This document shows, piece after piece, positions 43,141-55,100 of a stretch of DNA of 64,000 bases. Where the stretch lies: contig CM072891.1 in the NCBI GenBank assembly GCA_037013685.1, positions 19,816,501 through 19,880,500 on the forward strand, written 5' to 3'. Below the pieces are notes generated by a model. The model had not been told where the DNA came from and made no database searches. It saw nothing but the letters and a program-made list of their open reading frames with translations. The translations under genes were made by a program, and so were the position numbers. The stretch comes from Acridotheres tristis. Lineage: Eukaryota > Chordata > Aves > Passeriformes > Sturnidae. Numbering within the stretch: the first letter of the stretch is position 1; each line of letters starts with the position of its first letter.

Positions 43141-44829
43141 GTGAGCCTTTTTGCCTATCTCCTAATGACCCAGCTTGCTCTTCGGGAGTGATGGGGGAGC
43201 AGATTTACTTACCTGAGTGCTAAGGAGATAAATTCCAGGTGGGGATGGCCTGCTGGGAGAAACAGGGGTGCTAATAACACTTTTGCTTGTTCGAGAGGGT
43301 CTGTGCATTGGAAAGGTTCCCTCTGTCTCTTCCAGTGAGCTTGTTTTCTTTTTGATTTCATGCATTCCCCTGCCTTGGCTGGTTCTGCTCTCAGCTGGAG
43401 TGGCGAGGGCGAGTGGAGCCTAACATTGACATCCCCAGGGCCATAGGATTCAGGATCCTTGGTGACCCGGCTGTGTTCCCTACTCACACCCCTTCCTCCA
43501 GCTCCCTACCCGGCCCTTGCAGCGCCTTCCTCCCCAAAAACACCCTCGGACAGGCACCGACATCCAAATTGACGGTGTCCTCCCCTCAGAGCAGGTGATG
43601 CAAATCCCGCATCGCGGGCACCCAGCCTCATCCCGGCGTTGTCCCCTTGTCCCCGCGGCGTCGCTGCGGCCGGAGCGGGAGCGTGTGTGCGGGGCAGGGA
43701 TGTCAGGGATGGCAGGGATGTAAAAATAGCCGGCGTTCCTGGGCCGGCCCGGCCCGCAGCTGCAGCCCCGCCACCTGCGGCCGCCAGCGCCGCGCATCGC
43801 CGCGGGTCACGGGGCTGGCACCGCGCACGGCTGCCGGCCCGGCAGACAGCTGCAGCTCCTTCTGCGGCTCCCTGGCCATTTTTAGAAGCACTTCCCCCCA
43901 CTCCCCTCCTCTCCGAAGCAATGTGATGGGCCCGCACATTTTCCAGGATAAAGTTTCCTTGGCCCGGCTCCTGCCTCGGGCGTGAGCCCCCGTTAACACT
44001 TCCCGTCCTGGCAGAGCCTCCCTCCAAGATGGGCAAAGCACTGCGTTCTGGGGCCTGCTCTGCCCTGCAAAGGACATGCAAGCAGCAGATATTGCCCTGC
44101 TAGAAAAGTAAAATTCTATTTATGTGGAAATCATTTACAGCCAAGCAAACTTCCTTAATACGCTGCATCGTACGTGTGAAATTTCCACTTAAAGCAAATG
44201 CAAAGAATCGTCTGGGGAATCTTTTGGTGCCTGTATCAATTCAACCACAACTTCCAACTTGCTCTACGTCACCTGTGCTGAGGTTGCTGCAATAGGCTCC
44301 CCTGTCCCATAGGATGAGTGCATACACTGGTAGCAGCATCCTCTGAGGTCCTTCCTTGTCACCTGGAGTCACTGCCAGCCCTTTGCAGGCTTTGGGATAT
44401 TTCTTGTTTATGAAGTGAAGTAAGGATGAATGGCAAAGTGAAGCAGTAAACTGAAACTATTAAAGCAGTAAACTGAAAATAGTTTTTGCTTTTTCTTCCT
44501 TCATCGAATAAAATGGTTTCCTGGGGGTCAAACAAGAAACAAATCTGCAGGAATCACTGTCACAAATCTCTCTTTTTCTGGCTCAACCCCATTTGGTCTT
44601 TTCCAGAAATCCCTTGATGCTGTGGTTATTATTATTATGAGGAGATGTTTGCCTCTCATCTACAAACTGCAGCCTAGTTCCCTATATGATGAAAATTGGT
44701 GAAGTTGGGAAATAAGAACAGACCTGTTCCTCTTTTTATTTTCTAGAGGAGTCTTGCTTTGTTTTTAAACCCAAGAAAGTGACCACAAGCATGAATAGTT
44801 GTAAACTTTTTTCTTGGTTTTCATTTCAG
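43141..44829 (+). other. TNNI2: TNNI2 intron 1
   Basis: 1.7 kb. Its middle is CpG-rich (about 43600-43990) and carries the candidate enhancer. The right third is AT-rich without recognisable elements. Confidence 0.7.
43700..43910 (+). promoter_or_regulatory. TNNI2: Candidate intronic fast-muscle enhancer (FIRE-like)
   Basis: GC-rich part of TNNI2 intron 1 with a MEF2-like TAAAAATAG (43721-43729), E-boxes CAGCTG (43757-43762), CACCTG (43772-43777) and CAGCTG (43847-43852). A reversed MEF2-like CTAAAAATGG (43885-43876) and a CCAC-type box CCCCCCACTCCCC (~43894-43906) follow. The quail TNNI2 gene has a well-studied enhancer in this intron made of E-box, MEF2 and CCAC-type sites, so this is probably its equivalent. 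Confidence 0.65.
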
Positions 44830-44859
44830 GCTCACAACCATCTAAACCAAGATGTCTGA
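44830..44859 (+). CDS. TNNI2: TNNI2 start exon
   Basis: Acceptor CATTTCAG, 22 bp of leader, then ATG at 44852 with A at -3. Only eight coding bases (Met, Ser and GA) precede the donor GA|GTAAGT. Confidence 0.95.
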   Translation, partial: AHNHLNQDV

Positions 44860-47800
44860 GTAAGTTCCCGTTTTTCTGTCTCTAATATAAAACTTTTGTT
44901 CAACTGCCAACTTTTATGGTTGTTAAGATTCTTCTGCTTATTTCCAGTTAGGATGCTAACTAAATTTTTTTCCTCTTTCCCCTTTCTCTTCCTTCCTTTC
45001 CTTGTCCATCTGCTTTTCCTGAACAGTGAAGAGGTAAGTGTGTTTTGCTGGGGTTTTTCCTTTAGCAATGCTTATGGCAGCAGTCCTGGCTTTGCCATTC
45101 CTCCCTAGGAAAATCAGCTGCTGGGTGTGTGTGTGTGGAAAGAACGGCTCATGGTTATTTTCTTGCTGACTCCTCCTGGTAAACACGTGAAGGAGAAGAA
45201 AAATCCCTTTTGAAAGACGTTTTTTTTGTCCCCTGGCTTGGAGTTAGATGCTTTTTTCCCTCCATTCCTGGTTCCCCAGCTGGCCACGAGATGGTGCTGG
45301 GAAGGCAGTGGTCCAGAGTCGCCTCTCCTCCATCATCCATCCACCATCCCGCCCTTGGCCTAGCATCCTCTCCTCCTTCCCTACACCTAGCCCTTCATTT
45401 TCTACCCACTGAGCACTGACAAATCCCTTCTCAAAGGATCCAGGGGAGTGTGAGCAGGGTGGAGGTTGCATTCTTAGCAAGTTTTCTCTGGCTTCTGGCA
45501 GAGCCAGGTGGGGCTGGGGGAATCTGGAGAAATGCAGGAGAAGGTGTGGGAGGTTTGTTCGTGGCTTTGTCACTCCACATTTCCTCTTAGCAAATTGCTC
45601 CATCCTTCATTTCTGCTTGGCATCTCCCCATATGTCTGAAACACCACAAGCTCCAGTTTGTTCTCACTAAGAGAAAAGAGGATGTCAGGGACACATAGAA
45701 ATGCCACAAAATGGTACTGATATCCAACATGTTCTTCTATGTCAGATTTTGTCACATTTCACTCTGCACATCCTTATCCACTTCCTCCTCTATGCAGCAC
45801 AGACCCACACCCAAGCACTGCTCTCTACTCCCCTCCCCTTAGCATATCAGATGTGTTTCAGCCCAACTCAGCCAGGCCCAGTATTCTGGGTGAAGTGCTC
45901 AGGAAACAGCTGAAATGCAGAAGTTGTGGGTTTTTTAACAAATAGGAGTCCTGTTGCTGCTGGTCCAGCATGACAGGAACAGAAGGGCAGCCTATGGTTG
46001 TGTCTGTCCTCCAGCTGTGATGAACCTCTGCTTCAGCATCACTTGTGCTGGGCCATTTCAGCTCCAAGAAATTGCACAGCCTCCATGTTTTCACCTGCCT
46101 GGCTGTCCTTGTCACCAGAGTGTCAGAAGGGCATGTGCCCTGGACTGCTCAGAAAGACATCCCACAGCTCCTGAGTGCCCAGGGACATGGGGCCATTAGC
46201 TTGAGCACAAAGTAAAACACATCTGAGTGAAGAGCAAATTAGAGAAAAGGCTAAAAGTTCCAAGAAGCCAAGTCTGCAGCCATATTTTATACATGTATTT
46301 TCAAGTTCATCACCCTTGTTATCTTTTCCTGAGGGACTTTTTAGGTTTTCGCTACCTGAGATTGGCAAAGCTGGGTTCAGCAGGGAGCCTCTTCCTTGAG
46401 TGCTGCTTGTTTGGGGACCAACTGTGTGTCAGGATGGAGCCATCTCCCTGGGAGAGCTGCAGCTCCTTGGTGGACTGTGGCACTGCACAGGGAAGGGCAA
46501 TTTAAAGGGGAATGGGCACTGATATCCTTCTTTTCTCTTGTTTCTTCCACTTGCAGAAAAAGAGGAGGGCGGCCACTGCCCGTCGGCAGCACCTGAAGGT
46601 AGGTGGCACTGCTGTGGCTGGGTGATGTGTGTCCCGACTTTCCCACCTCCCATCCCACTCTCCCTACTAGAAGAGGCCACGATGCACAATGTAGGGGCCT
46701 CCCACCCCACTCCTTACTGGGTCTCCATCATATCCCCTGCTTGGAAATGGTGATATTGATGGGAACTCCCCAGGCTGCCTCTCCACCAGGACTCCCACTC
46801 CCCTGATGACCCCCCTATCCTCCTTCCTTGCTTCCCCCTGCACTGACCCTTCTCCTGCTGCCTTCCAGAGTGCTATGCTCCAGCTTGCTGTCACTGAAAT
46901 AGAAAAAGAAGCAGCTGCCAAAGAAGTGGAAAAGCAAAACTACCTGGCAGAACATTGTCCTCCTCTGTCACTCCCAGGATCCATGCAGGAACTTCAGGTA
47001 CAGGCTTCTTTAACCCTTTCAGTGCTGGAGCAGAAAACATTTGACTCCATCAGTCAGCCTGGTGGATCTAGACTGACCTTCCTCTCTTGATCCTCTCCTC
47101 ACCTGTGTTACCTGGAGCCAGATGAACATGCAGCTTGCTTGAAAAGCAGGTGGGGTCTCCCTGCAAAAAAAAGGGGTCTGGCTGGCAGGGAAGATGTGTT
47201 TTAAACGATGTGTTGAGGCAGCATTTCCGTGCAGCCAGTAGCATGGAGATTAGGAGCTGGCTGAAAAGCCCTTGTTCACCTCAATCCCATCTAGTCCTCT
47301 GCACTGAGGGCTTTCAGAGCCAGAGCGGTCAGGAGAGAGGAATTGTGTGTGAGTCAACACACAGTCAACATCCCTCTTTGCTTTCTTCCCAGGATCTGTG
47401 CAAAAAACTTCATGCCAAGATAGAGTCAGTGGATGAGGAGAGGTATGACACAGAGGTGAAGCTACAGAAGACTACCAAGGAGGTGAGTTTCCCCTGGAGT
47501 TGTCCTTCAGGGGAGTCTGCAGCCCATTCCTCATGCCTCCATTAAACCCATGCCCCGCTGTCTCTCCATCTCCCTCATTTCCTCGCCCCCAGCTGGAAGA
47601 CTTGAGCCAGAAGCTGTTTGACCTGCGTGGCAAGTTCAAGCGGCCGCCGCTGCGCAGGGTGCGCATGTCGGCTGATGCCATGCTGCGGGCCCTGCTGGGC
47701 TCCAAGCACAAGGTCTGCATGGACCTCCGAGCCAACCTGAAGCAAGTGAAGAAGGAGGACACTGAGAAGGTACCCTTCCCTCTTCCTTTTTTCCCCTAAC

Positions 47801-48179
47801 AGGAGTGCCCCCCACCCTTCAGGGCTCACACCTCCCTGTATGATAGATAGGGTTGAGAATGACTCTTTCTCAATAATGTTCTTCTTCCTGCTCAGTATTT
47901 CCTGCTCTGGCACCCATGATGTTGAAACAGGAGGGTGCAATTCAAAAAGATGTGTAGCATGGGGGGAACTGGGTTCCTCTTGGTGACATGAGGGTTTCCA
48001 CAGGTGGGCTAGTGTGGGGCCTGGGCCAGGTGGGTTCTTATGCTGGCACCATTCTCACCAACACAACCATCCCTCCCCAGGAGAAGGATCTCCGTGATGT
48101 TGGTGACTGGAGGAAGAACATTGAGGAGAAGTCTGGCATGGAGGGCAGAAAGAAGATGTTCGAGGCTGGCGAGTCCTAA
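44852..48179 (+). CDS. TNNI2: Troponin I, fast skeletal muscle, complete
   Basis: Inhibitory subunit of the troponin complex on thin filaments of fast skeletal muscle. It binds actin-tropomyosin, troponin C and troponin T to block actomyosin in the absence of calcium. Seven coding exons (44852-44859, 45027-45033, 46557-46598, 46869-46997, 47393-47482, 47593-47769 and 48081-48179) join in frame to 183 codons, the usual avian length. The N-terminus MSDEE is split over an 8-nt and a 7-nt coding segment. Recognisable regions are [14 protein letters not shown], the troponin C-binding [13 protein letters not shown], the TnT-binding helix, the inhibitory peptide [16 protein letters not shown] and the C-terminal mobile domain [19 protein letters not shown]. 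The protein lacks the cardiac N-terminal extension, so it is skeletal. Confidence is very high. Confidence 0.99.
45027..45033 (+). CDS. TNNI2: TNNI2 7-nt microexon
   Basis: TGAAGAG between acceptor CTGAACAG and donor GTAAGT. It completes Asp and encodes Glu-Glu, producing MSDEE, the start of avian fast troponin I. Without it the frame is lost. Confidence 0.93.
45034..46556 (+). other. TNNI2: TNNI2 intron 3
   Basis: 1.5 kb between the microexon and exon KKRRAA. A short (GT)n tract is at about 45126-45137. No other feature recognised. Confidence 0.65.
46557..46598 (+). CDS. TNNI2: TNNI2 coding exon 3
   Basis: 42 bp, phase 0, encode [14 protein letters not shown], the basic N-terminal region. 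Donor AAG|GTAGGT. Confidence 0.97.
46869..46997 (+). CDS. TNNI2: TNNI2 coding exon 4 (troponin C-binding N-terminal helix)
   Basis: 129 bp encode [19 protein letters not shown] then [19 protein letters not shown], the conserved regulatory helix anchoring to the troponin C C-lobe. Donor CAG|GTACAG. Confidence 0.98.
47393..47482 (+). CDS. TNNI2: TNNI2 coding exon 5
   Basis: 90 bp encode [19 protein letters not shown] and [11 protein letters not shown], the start of the troponin T-interacting coiled coil. Phase 0 at both ends. Confidence 0.98.
47593..47769 (+). CDS. TNNI2: TNNI2 coding exon 6 (inhibitory region)
   Basis: 177 bp encode [20 protein letters not shown], the [11 protein letters not shown] inhibitory/switch segment, [19 protein letters not shown] and KKEDTEK. 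Donor AAG|GTACCC. Confidence 0.98.
48081..48179 (+). CDS. TNNI2: TNNI2 terminal coding exon
   Basis: 99 bp including TAA encode [32 protein letters not shown], the mobile actin-binding C-terminus with the avian -AGES ending. Confidence 0.98.
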   Translation, partial: EKDLRDVGDWRKNIEEKSGMEGRKKMFEAGES

Positions 48180-48307
48180 GCACCTGTGTCTCCACACCCA
48201 CCCTCCTCTCCCTGCTGTCCCCGCTGCCCCGCTGGGCTCAGGGGCACTGACCGAGTGCCATTTCTCTCTAGTTTTGCCAAGAGCTGCATCATGGCAGCAG
48301 TGATGTA

Positions 48308-48313
48308 AATAAA
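48308..48313 (+). terminator. TNNI2: TNNI2 polyadenylation signal
   Basis: AATAAA 129 bp after the stop, followed by a TTTGGTGGGAGAGG GT-rich stretch. The 3' UTR is therefore about 0.15 kb, typical of fast troponin I. Confidence 0.9.
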
Positions 48314-48889
48314 GCTTTGGTGGGAGAGGTGGGTGTTGCCTGCCTGGGTGGCCAGACCCTGACTCGTGCCATGGTGCCAGCAGGGACTGCCTCACTGTGG
48401 CAGTCCTGGTGGGGACGGGGAGGCTTTGGCAGGGGCTGTGCTGAGGACATGGTGCACCTCTCTGCTGTTGGTCCCCGTCCAAAGCTGCAGATGCTCATGC
48501 CTTTCCCCAGTGGTGAAGAGACAAAGAGATAACAATCCAAGCCCCAGGAGGTGTTGCAGAACCTCAACCCATGATGGCATGATGGCATCAGCAGATGCCG
48601 GGGCAGAAACAGACCCTTTGGCTCCAGTGGGATTTGAGAGGTGCAAAGTCAGGACAACCTTGGCAGCACCTGAGGCAGCACCCTGGGACTGGTACAGTGT
48701 AGGGTGCTGTGGTTTAGAGATAATGGCTGTCATCAGAGTGGCATGGGGAGCTGGGGAGGCATTGGGTCACTCCTCTCCCTGCCATGGTGGGGGATGTCTA
48801 TGCTGCCCACTTTTTTTTTGGGTTAGCCTAGGGCATCCAAATTTCTAGCTGCCGACAAGTAAAATCTTAAATCAGTCTCAATGTTTTTT

Positions 48890-48913
48890 AAAACAAAACA
48901 AAACAAAACAAAC
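48890..48913 (+). repeat. (AAAAC)n simple repeat
   Basis: Nearly five tandem copies of AAAAC between the TNNI2 3' end and the first LSP1 candidate exon. Confidence 0.85.
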
Positions 48914-49073
48914 CCCCAAATTCACCTTCCTTCTGCCCTCCCCCATCCCCCCAAACCCTCAGCCCATGAAGTTTCCGGCACAGCTCACTTCTGCTGAGCA
49001 CAGGAAAAGCGAAACAGTGGCAGCACCCGGTGCTGGAGCTGTCCGTGGGGCTGCCGTGCCAACCGGGGAGAAG

Positions 49074-49153
49074 ATGTCAGACTCGGAGGGGTGCCAGGAG
49101 GGTGCAGAAGGAGTGAGCCAAGTGGGAGATGAATCCCCTGAGGAGAACGAGAG
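49074..49153 (+). CDS. LSP1: Candidate LSP1 upstream first coding exon
   Basis: An acidic open segment from ATG 49074 (A at -3), MSDSEGCQEGAEGVSQ... ending ESPEENE, runs to a strong donor GAG|GTGAGG in phase 2. Human LSP1's leukocyte isoform begins with a comparable acidic peptide joined to the common exon, and the next gene after TNNI2 in this synteny block is LSP1. The frame is open upstream to ATG 48966, after a pyrimidine tract and CTCAG (acceptor-like) at 48958-48962, so the exon could be internal and the protein 36 residues longer. The partner exon is outside the window. Inferred from position, composition and splice phase, not from strong sequence identity. Confidence 0.55.
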
Positions 49154-52100
49154 GTGAGGCTTGGGGACATCACAGCTGCCTTGCAGTCCCAGGATACTGG
49201 GAAGCTGGGAGGGCAGGGTGGGATAGGAGAATGTGCAATCAGAACAATGATGACCCATGAGGCTGGAGTAGGTCAGACGTTCCGTCAGGCTTTTGACAAG
49301 CTTCTCCAGCTAGGAGGAGACTTAGATTTCCTAAAGGTCTCATCCCCTTTGAACTTCAAAGCCCTTGGGAAGGGGTTGATCGAGTGGGGAACTCCAGCTC
49401 CAGAAGCAGGCAAGCTCAAGTGGGAGGTCTGGTGACCCGGAGCTGCTCTGTGGCCGAAATCAGCCCCATCTCTAAGACCTCTCCAATGTGGAGATCAGCT
49501 GCCTCCTCTCCTTGCTGGGCACATCTGATTTCCTGCTGCATCTCCTACATCTCCAGCTAAATTAACCTGGCAGTGTTTCAGGCTGGCTGCTGTAAAGTTA
49601 TATATCTCCCTATGCCTCTGCTCTGCTTTACTGCTTTATCAGCAGTGACTGTTAAATTTGGGGTCTCTCCACTTGAATACAGACAGCTTTCCATGAGGGC
49701 TAAAAGAAAGCAGATCAGTAGCAGAGACCACATCCGTCTGTGGTGGAGGCAGACAGATAAGCTCGGCCAAGTGCATCACCCTGAAGTACTCAGATTTGGA
49801 CTAGATTCAGGCTGAGCATCCAGGGAGCTTAGGAGGCTACCTGATTTTTCACCTCCAGCTTCAAAGCTTGCATTAGCATTTCTCTCCAAGGCTTCTGAGA
49901 GCCAGCACAGCTAATGTTGACAGGAAAAAGAACCCCTTGAGTGACAATGAGAGGAGAAAGGTGTGTCATCTCCTGTCACCAGTGGTTGCAGTAAGTGCTT
50001 CGGCTGACACCTGACAGCAATTAGCCTTGGCTGAAGATTTGACTGGAAGCTTCAAAAGGTGCTGGAAGGCTCTGTACACGACTGGCTGCTGAAACAAAGG
50101 GGAAGCCTTGGCTGCTGGGGGAGCACAGGAGTTTCCTCAGCACCGGGATCGATGTGATTCCCAGCATTGTTCCTGCCTGGCTGTGCCTCTGCCAGGCTCA
50201 GCTCACCTTGCAGCAGCAAGGAGCAGGTGCTGTGCATGGCCCAAGGCAAGCAAACCTTGCTGCAGTAAGTGCAGGTATTTTGGTGCATGCAGGGCCACCG
50301 GTGGGGTCTGCTGGGGCAGGGCTGGGTCAGCTTGTTCCCTTTTCTGTTTCCTGCTGGAGTTTCAGCTCAATAAAAAGCTGTCTGGAGGAGTCTGTTCTGT
50401 AGCACACAGACCCTTACATTACAGCCTTGTTTAAAAAGAGTGTGAACACTGACAGCAGGGTGGCACATCCTTTCCTCTCTAGCTGTGCTTTAGAATCTTA
50501 ATGAAATATGAAAATTGATGGCAAAAATAGCAGGCAGAAATCAGTTCCTCTTTGTTTTAAGAATATGAGGAATTACTTTCCCTTACAATTTGTACAATAG
50601 TTTCACGCGCAGCTCTAAATTTCTCTTGCTTTTCCTTGTGCTGTTTAAATGCTTGCTAGACTCTGGTGATTTCCACTCCCAAAATGGAGGAAGGAAGTGT
50701 TTACTTGCTGTTTGGGTCTACCTTTTCTCACCCTGTGGCTAGCTTATCTCCCTGATCTCTCCTTGATGAAAAAGCTCTTTCCAAGCTGACCCACGGATGG
50801 ATGGAGGCAGGACAAGGCTTTAAGGACAGCATGATGGATGTCAGGGCAACCAATCTTGTGATGGAGCTGCCAGGAAAGTAAATCCCAAGACTCCCGGGTG
50901 TAGTGCACAGTGGGAGATGTCAGGAGAAAAATACTGGTGCTATGTTTCCATAGACAATGAACCTTGTCTATTTAACTGTGCCCAGTGTATATAGGACCGT
51001 GCATTAGGAAATGCCCTAGAAATATTAATTTGAACATAGCCTACTCTGTTTCCTCATACAAACTGGGACATACTGGCAAAGTCCTGCTGATGCTGGGGTA
51101 ACACTGCTTAAGCCAGACCAGTGTTATGTTCTCTTCCATAAAATTGAATTGCTGTATGGGAAACTGCTGTGGTGTGAGCCTTCCCAAAGAAGTGAGAAGC
51201 TGGGAGGAGCTCTGGAGAGGTGGCTGCTTGGGCTGTCCTGCCCTGATGGGGGGAGGTTGGGAGCCCAGTACGTACAGGGTCTGTTAGTCAGAGCTCTCTC
51301 TGTAAAGCTCTGGAGGCTTCAGGTGACTCCTGCCCTTAGTTCCTACACCCATGGCCACATCCCTTGGGCTGTGCTCTGCAGGATATCTGCACTTGGGAGG
51401 CAGATTGGCTTTTCCCAAATTCCCATCTCCGTCCTCCTGGGGCTTCCCTCCCCATGAGCTGCAGGGCACGCAGCCCATGTATGGTCACTGCCTGGGGAGA
51501 GGCTCTGCTGTGCCAGCAAGCCCCAGGCTTTTCTTTGCCACGTCCATCCCCAGCTGTCTTGAATTCTCCAGATCCTTAGAGGAGTCTCAAGGGTCTTTGC
51601 TGAAATGACTGCTGTTGCTAAGTATACCCATGGTTGGAAGGAGGTTGTTTGGGAAAACTGATACTTGGAGAGTTTTTGGACCCCTTGGTACACCAGATTC
51701 CTTGGGGGTAGAATGGAGGGATGGCTGATCCCTGCTCAGGAGTAACTGGTCACAGTTTGACCCAGCTGGGCTCATTAAAGTGGAAAAATAGTAAGGAAAT
51801 TAACAGGGGAGGACCAGATGGATTATTTAATGAAGCTGGGTTATACTTCTGGTTTCCAAATTGGATATAGGTGCTCTAGCAGTGGCATTAGGGATAAAGA
51901 ACTGTCTCTAATTATAGGAGGTATCAGGTGCCTTCACTGTCCTTTTCTCCTTGGGGAAAAAAAAATAAATTAAGCCTGGCTTTTCTCGCCTTGCCTCCAA
52001 GCTTATTTTGCTATGTAAAGCTATGGGCTTGGAGGCATGTGTGTTAAAGCAGGGCATTGCCCAGCAGCCTTCATTTGAATTGCACTTTTTAAAACACAGA

Positions 52101-55100
52101 AGACTCTCTGCTGGCCGGAAGACTGGCTTTTTTAAAACTCTTGGTGTGAAGTCTGGCTCTGAAGCTTATGGGAATCCCTTGCCCCTGGATTTTGTAAGGT
52201 GAACTTACTTCAGAGGGTTTAGGGCTTTCCCCCAAATCTGAAAACCCTGTGATAACTGGAAGGGCTGGCTGTGCAGCAGGGAAGTGCTTAATCTTGGCAT
52301 TCCCTGGGGATCCTGGGCCCCTCTGCTCTGACCTTCACCGACCTTGCTAATCCAGCCCTGACTGATGCTCTGCCTGCATCCCCCTTTGCATTCGTCACCC
52401 CTGTGACCCTCATGCCCAACTGTGGGGTCTGCCTGGGGGCTGAGCTGACCCCTTGCTGCCCTGGTGCTCCCTTCAGAGCTGTGCTTGCTCCCAGCTAGGC
52501 ACTCATCCAGCCTGGCTGCTGCCTCTGTCAGGACACTGACTCACATCTGGACAGACCACCTGGCCAGGAGGTGCTCCAAGATCTCGCCAGTGCCATGTTT
52601 TTGTTGGGAACAGCTTTTTCTTTGAGGGGGGTGGGAATCCTGGCCCAAGTGAAGTTGTTTCTCAGGCTACAGGGGTCATTGATATAATCACCAGGCTCCT
52701 GAGAGTGTAATCTGGCTCTGACTGACTGACTGCACACCTGCAGTGGTGCTCAGGGGCTCAGAGGGAACATCACAAGGATTTGCTGCTCTCACTTCATCCT
52801 CCCCCACGCTGCCCTCCTGGCACAGTCCAGCTTTGCAAACCTGCCTGGGAGGGATGGTGTCTGCTCACCTGGAACAGGTGAGGGAGGGCTCTGCTCCCCC
52901 AGCTTGCACAGCAGCTTGGACCTCCTGTAGCTGCAGTTCCTGCTCTCTTAATGAGTCCAATAAACTCCTTATCAGGCTGAGTCTTTGGGATTACTGAGGG
53001 GGTGCTTTGGAGCCAAATGCACGGGGAATGGATCTTCCTGGTGTGGTTCTGTTCTAAAGCCTTTCATGAGGAGAAGCCTTGGGGATGTACATCAATGAAA
53101 GGAAGGCACAGGGGTGGATGATAGGGGCTCAGGCCTCTTTACCCAGGTCATGGCCATCTGGTATGGGTCAAAAAATATGTCCTAGGAGGTGCTGCACATT
53201 CTGGGAAAGCAGCTGCCCTGCATGACATGAATTTGGCGTGATCAGTACTAGAGGAGCACCCACAGTGCCCAGCCAAGGTCAGGGTGTCACCATGGTGGTG
53301 TTCTGTGGCTATGCCTCAGGGATGGAGACAGGTTATCTCTACTGCAAGGCCAGACAGCTGAGGTTGAGATGTTTAGGAAGGTGAAGGGATGCCCTGACTG
53401 CAGAGCTTGCCCACTGTGGGTTTGGTACCCAGAAGAGGTGTTTTCCTATTGGACCTGTGTGACATCTGCCAGGCCTTGGCAGCTGTCTTAGGTAACCCAA
53501 GGCATCCCACACTTGACACCTATGTTTAGACACCTGAATGGCTCCCTGATTTCCCAATATCAGCCAGGAAGCACAGGCCACTAGTGAGATTTGAGCCCAG
53601 CTCTCCTGAGGCTTGGCCAGGTGTCTCCTCAGCCTGTCCACATGTTCCACAGAGGCTCAGTCACGAGTGGGTTAACCAGCCCCACATGTATGTTTTCCCT
53701 GCCAGTGCATCTGTCCTAACACACACCAGATGTGTGAGGCAGCCTTTGAAGCATCTTAATCCCAGGTTTCAGCACTCAGAGGTGTCTCTCATGGGCAGGT
53801 CTCCAGTGACTTTCTGGGGGCTCCACTCCTGCAGCCCCCATCCTCTGCAGGAGAACTTGCAGCAAGGCAGGACAAAATATCTTCTGTTATTTGCTACTTT
53901 AAACAAGTTCCTCCTGGGATGGGCTGCTGGGGCTGGCAGCAGAGCTCCATCTTCAGTCATACATGGGAGTGTCAGACCCAGGAGCTACTTGGGTTCAGCC
54001 TGTTTCACATGAGCAGTGGTAGTTCCCAGCAGCCTGGTGCATCTGGTAAGTGTCCAAGAAATACATGGATAAAGAGGAAGATACACGAGCAAACCCAGCT
54101 GGATTTATTAATGAATGGAAATGGCAGTCAGTGGGCTTCTATTGGCTTAATGGGTGACTTCCATCCAGTGGTCTGAAAACTTGGGGCAGTCTGAAAGCAA
54201 GTGATCTAAAAAGTGCAAGACTTAGATTAGCTGGAGCTCAGCTTATTTGGATTTCTCTTGCTACTGCACAGACATGTAGGCCCAAATGCTTTTGCCAGTG
54301 TATGTCAGCACCATCCCTCTGCTTGCTACAGAGAAAGCTCTGCCAGTTCGCATCAGCTGGAGTCTTTGGTTCTTTTGCTTACATGTTCATTTTGAAAACA
54401 GGTTTGGGTTTGTTTTTTTTTGTTAGGGATTCATTCTGCATTACCAAGGAAGCCTCTCTCCCAGCTGTAGGTATCTGTTGCTTGCTGCAGCTGACTAGAC
54501 AGTTTGTGCAGTGCTTTTTATCAAGTCCTTGCCAGATAGCTTGGAAAATATGATCTCTTCTTCTGTGCTTGTGCATGCCTGTGTTTTTCTGCTGCAGAAG
54601 CAGTTTCCTTTCCAGTGCAAGCTTGCTTTGGAGTCATTAGCATTGACAAACTCTGAACTATTGACAGACCCCAAACAATCATGGCTACCAGCTATTTAGG
54701 AGGGGCAGAGTTCTCTCCCTATAAAATTGATGACAATAATAATTTCCTCTTGAAATAAGTGCCTCCTTGCAGTTGTCATGTAACTTCCCGTAACAGGAGC
54801 TGACAGCACTGTGCCCAAGCTGAGCTGTCTTGAAGGGCAGACTACTGTGATACACAGGCTGTGCACCCCTGCTCTGGTGGGACCTCTTCCTGGGGGTGGC
54901 ATTTGTCTCTTCTGCTGCTTCTCCATTCCAGTTGCCATCTTCCTGCCTATAGCATTAGCTGCCCTTTGTGCAGAAAGGCTCCTCTTGGCTTTTTTTGGGG
55001 CCTCACTTTGGAACATTAATGACTGTCTTCCCCCTTGATGGAGCCATGTGTCTTCAAGCTTGTTGAATACATGATGATGCTTTTGTGAGCCCTTTCAAAC

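Noticed and set aside
43506..44081. 191-codon minus-strand frame in TNNI2 intron 1
   Set aside because: Ala/Gly/Arg-rich translation of a CpG-rich enhancer region. No domain and no promoter or splice support.
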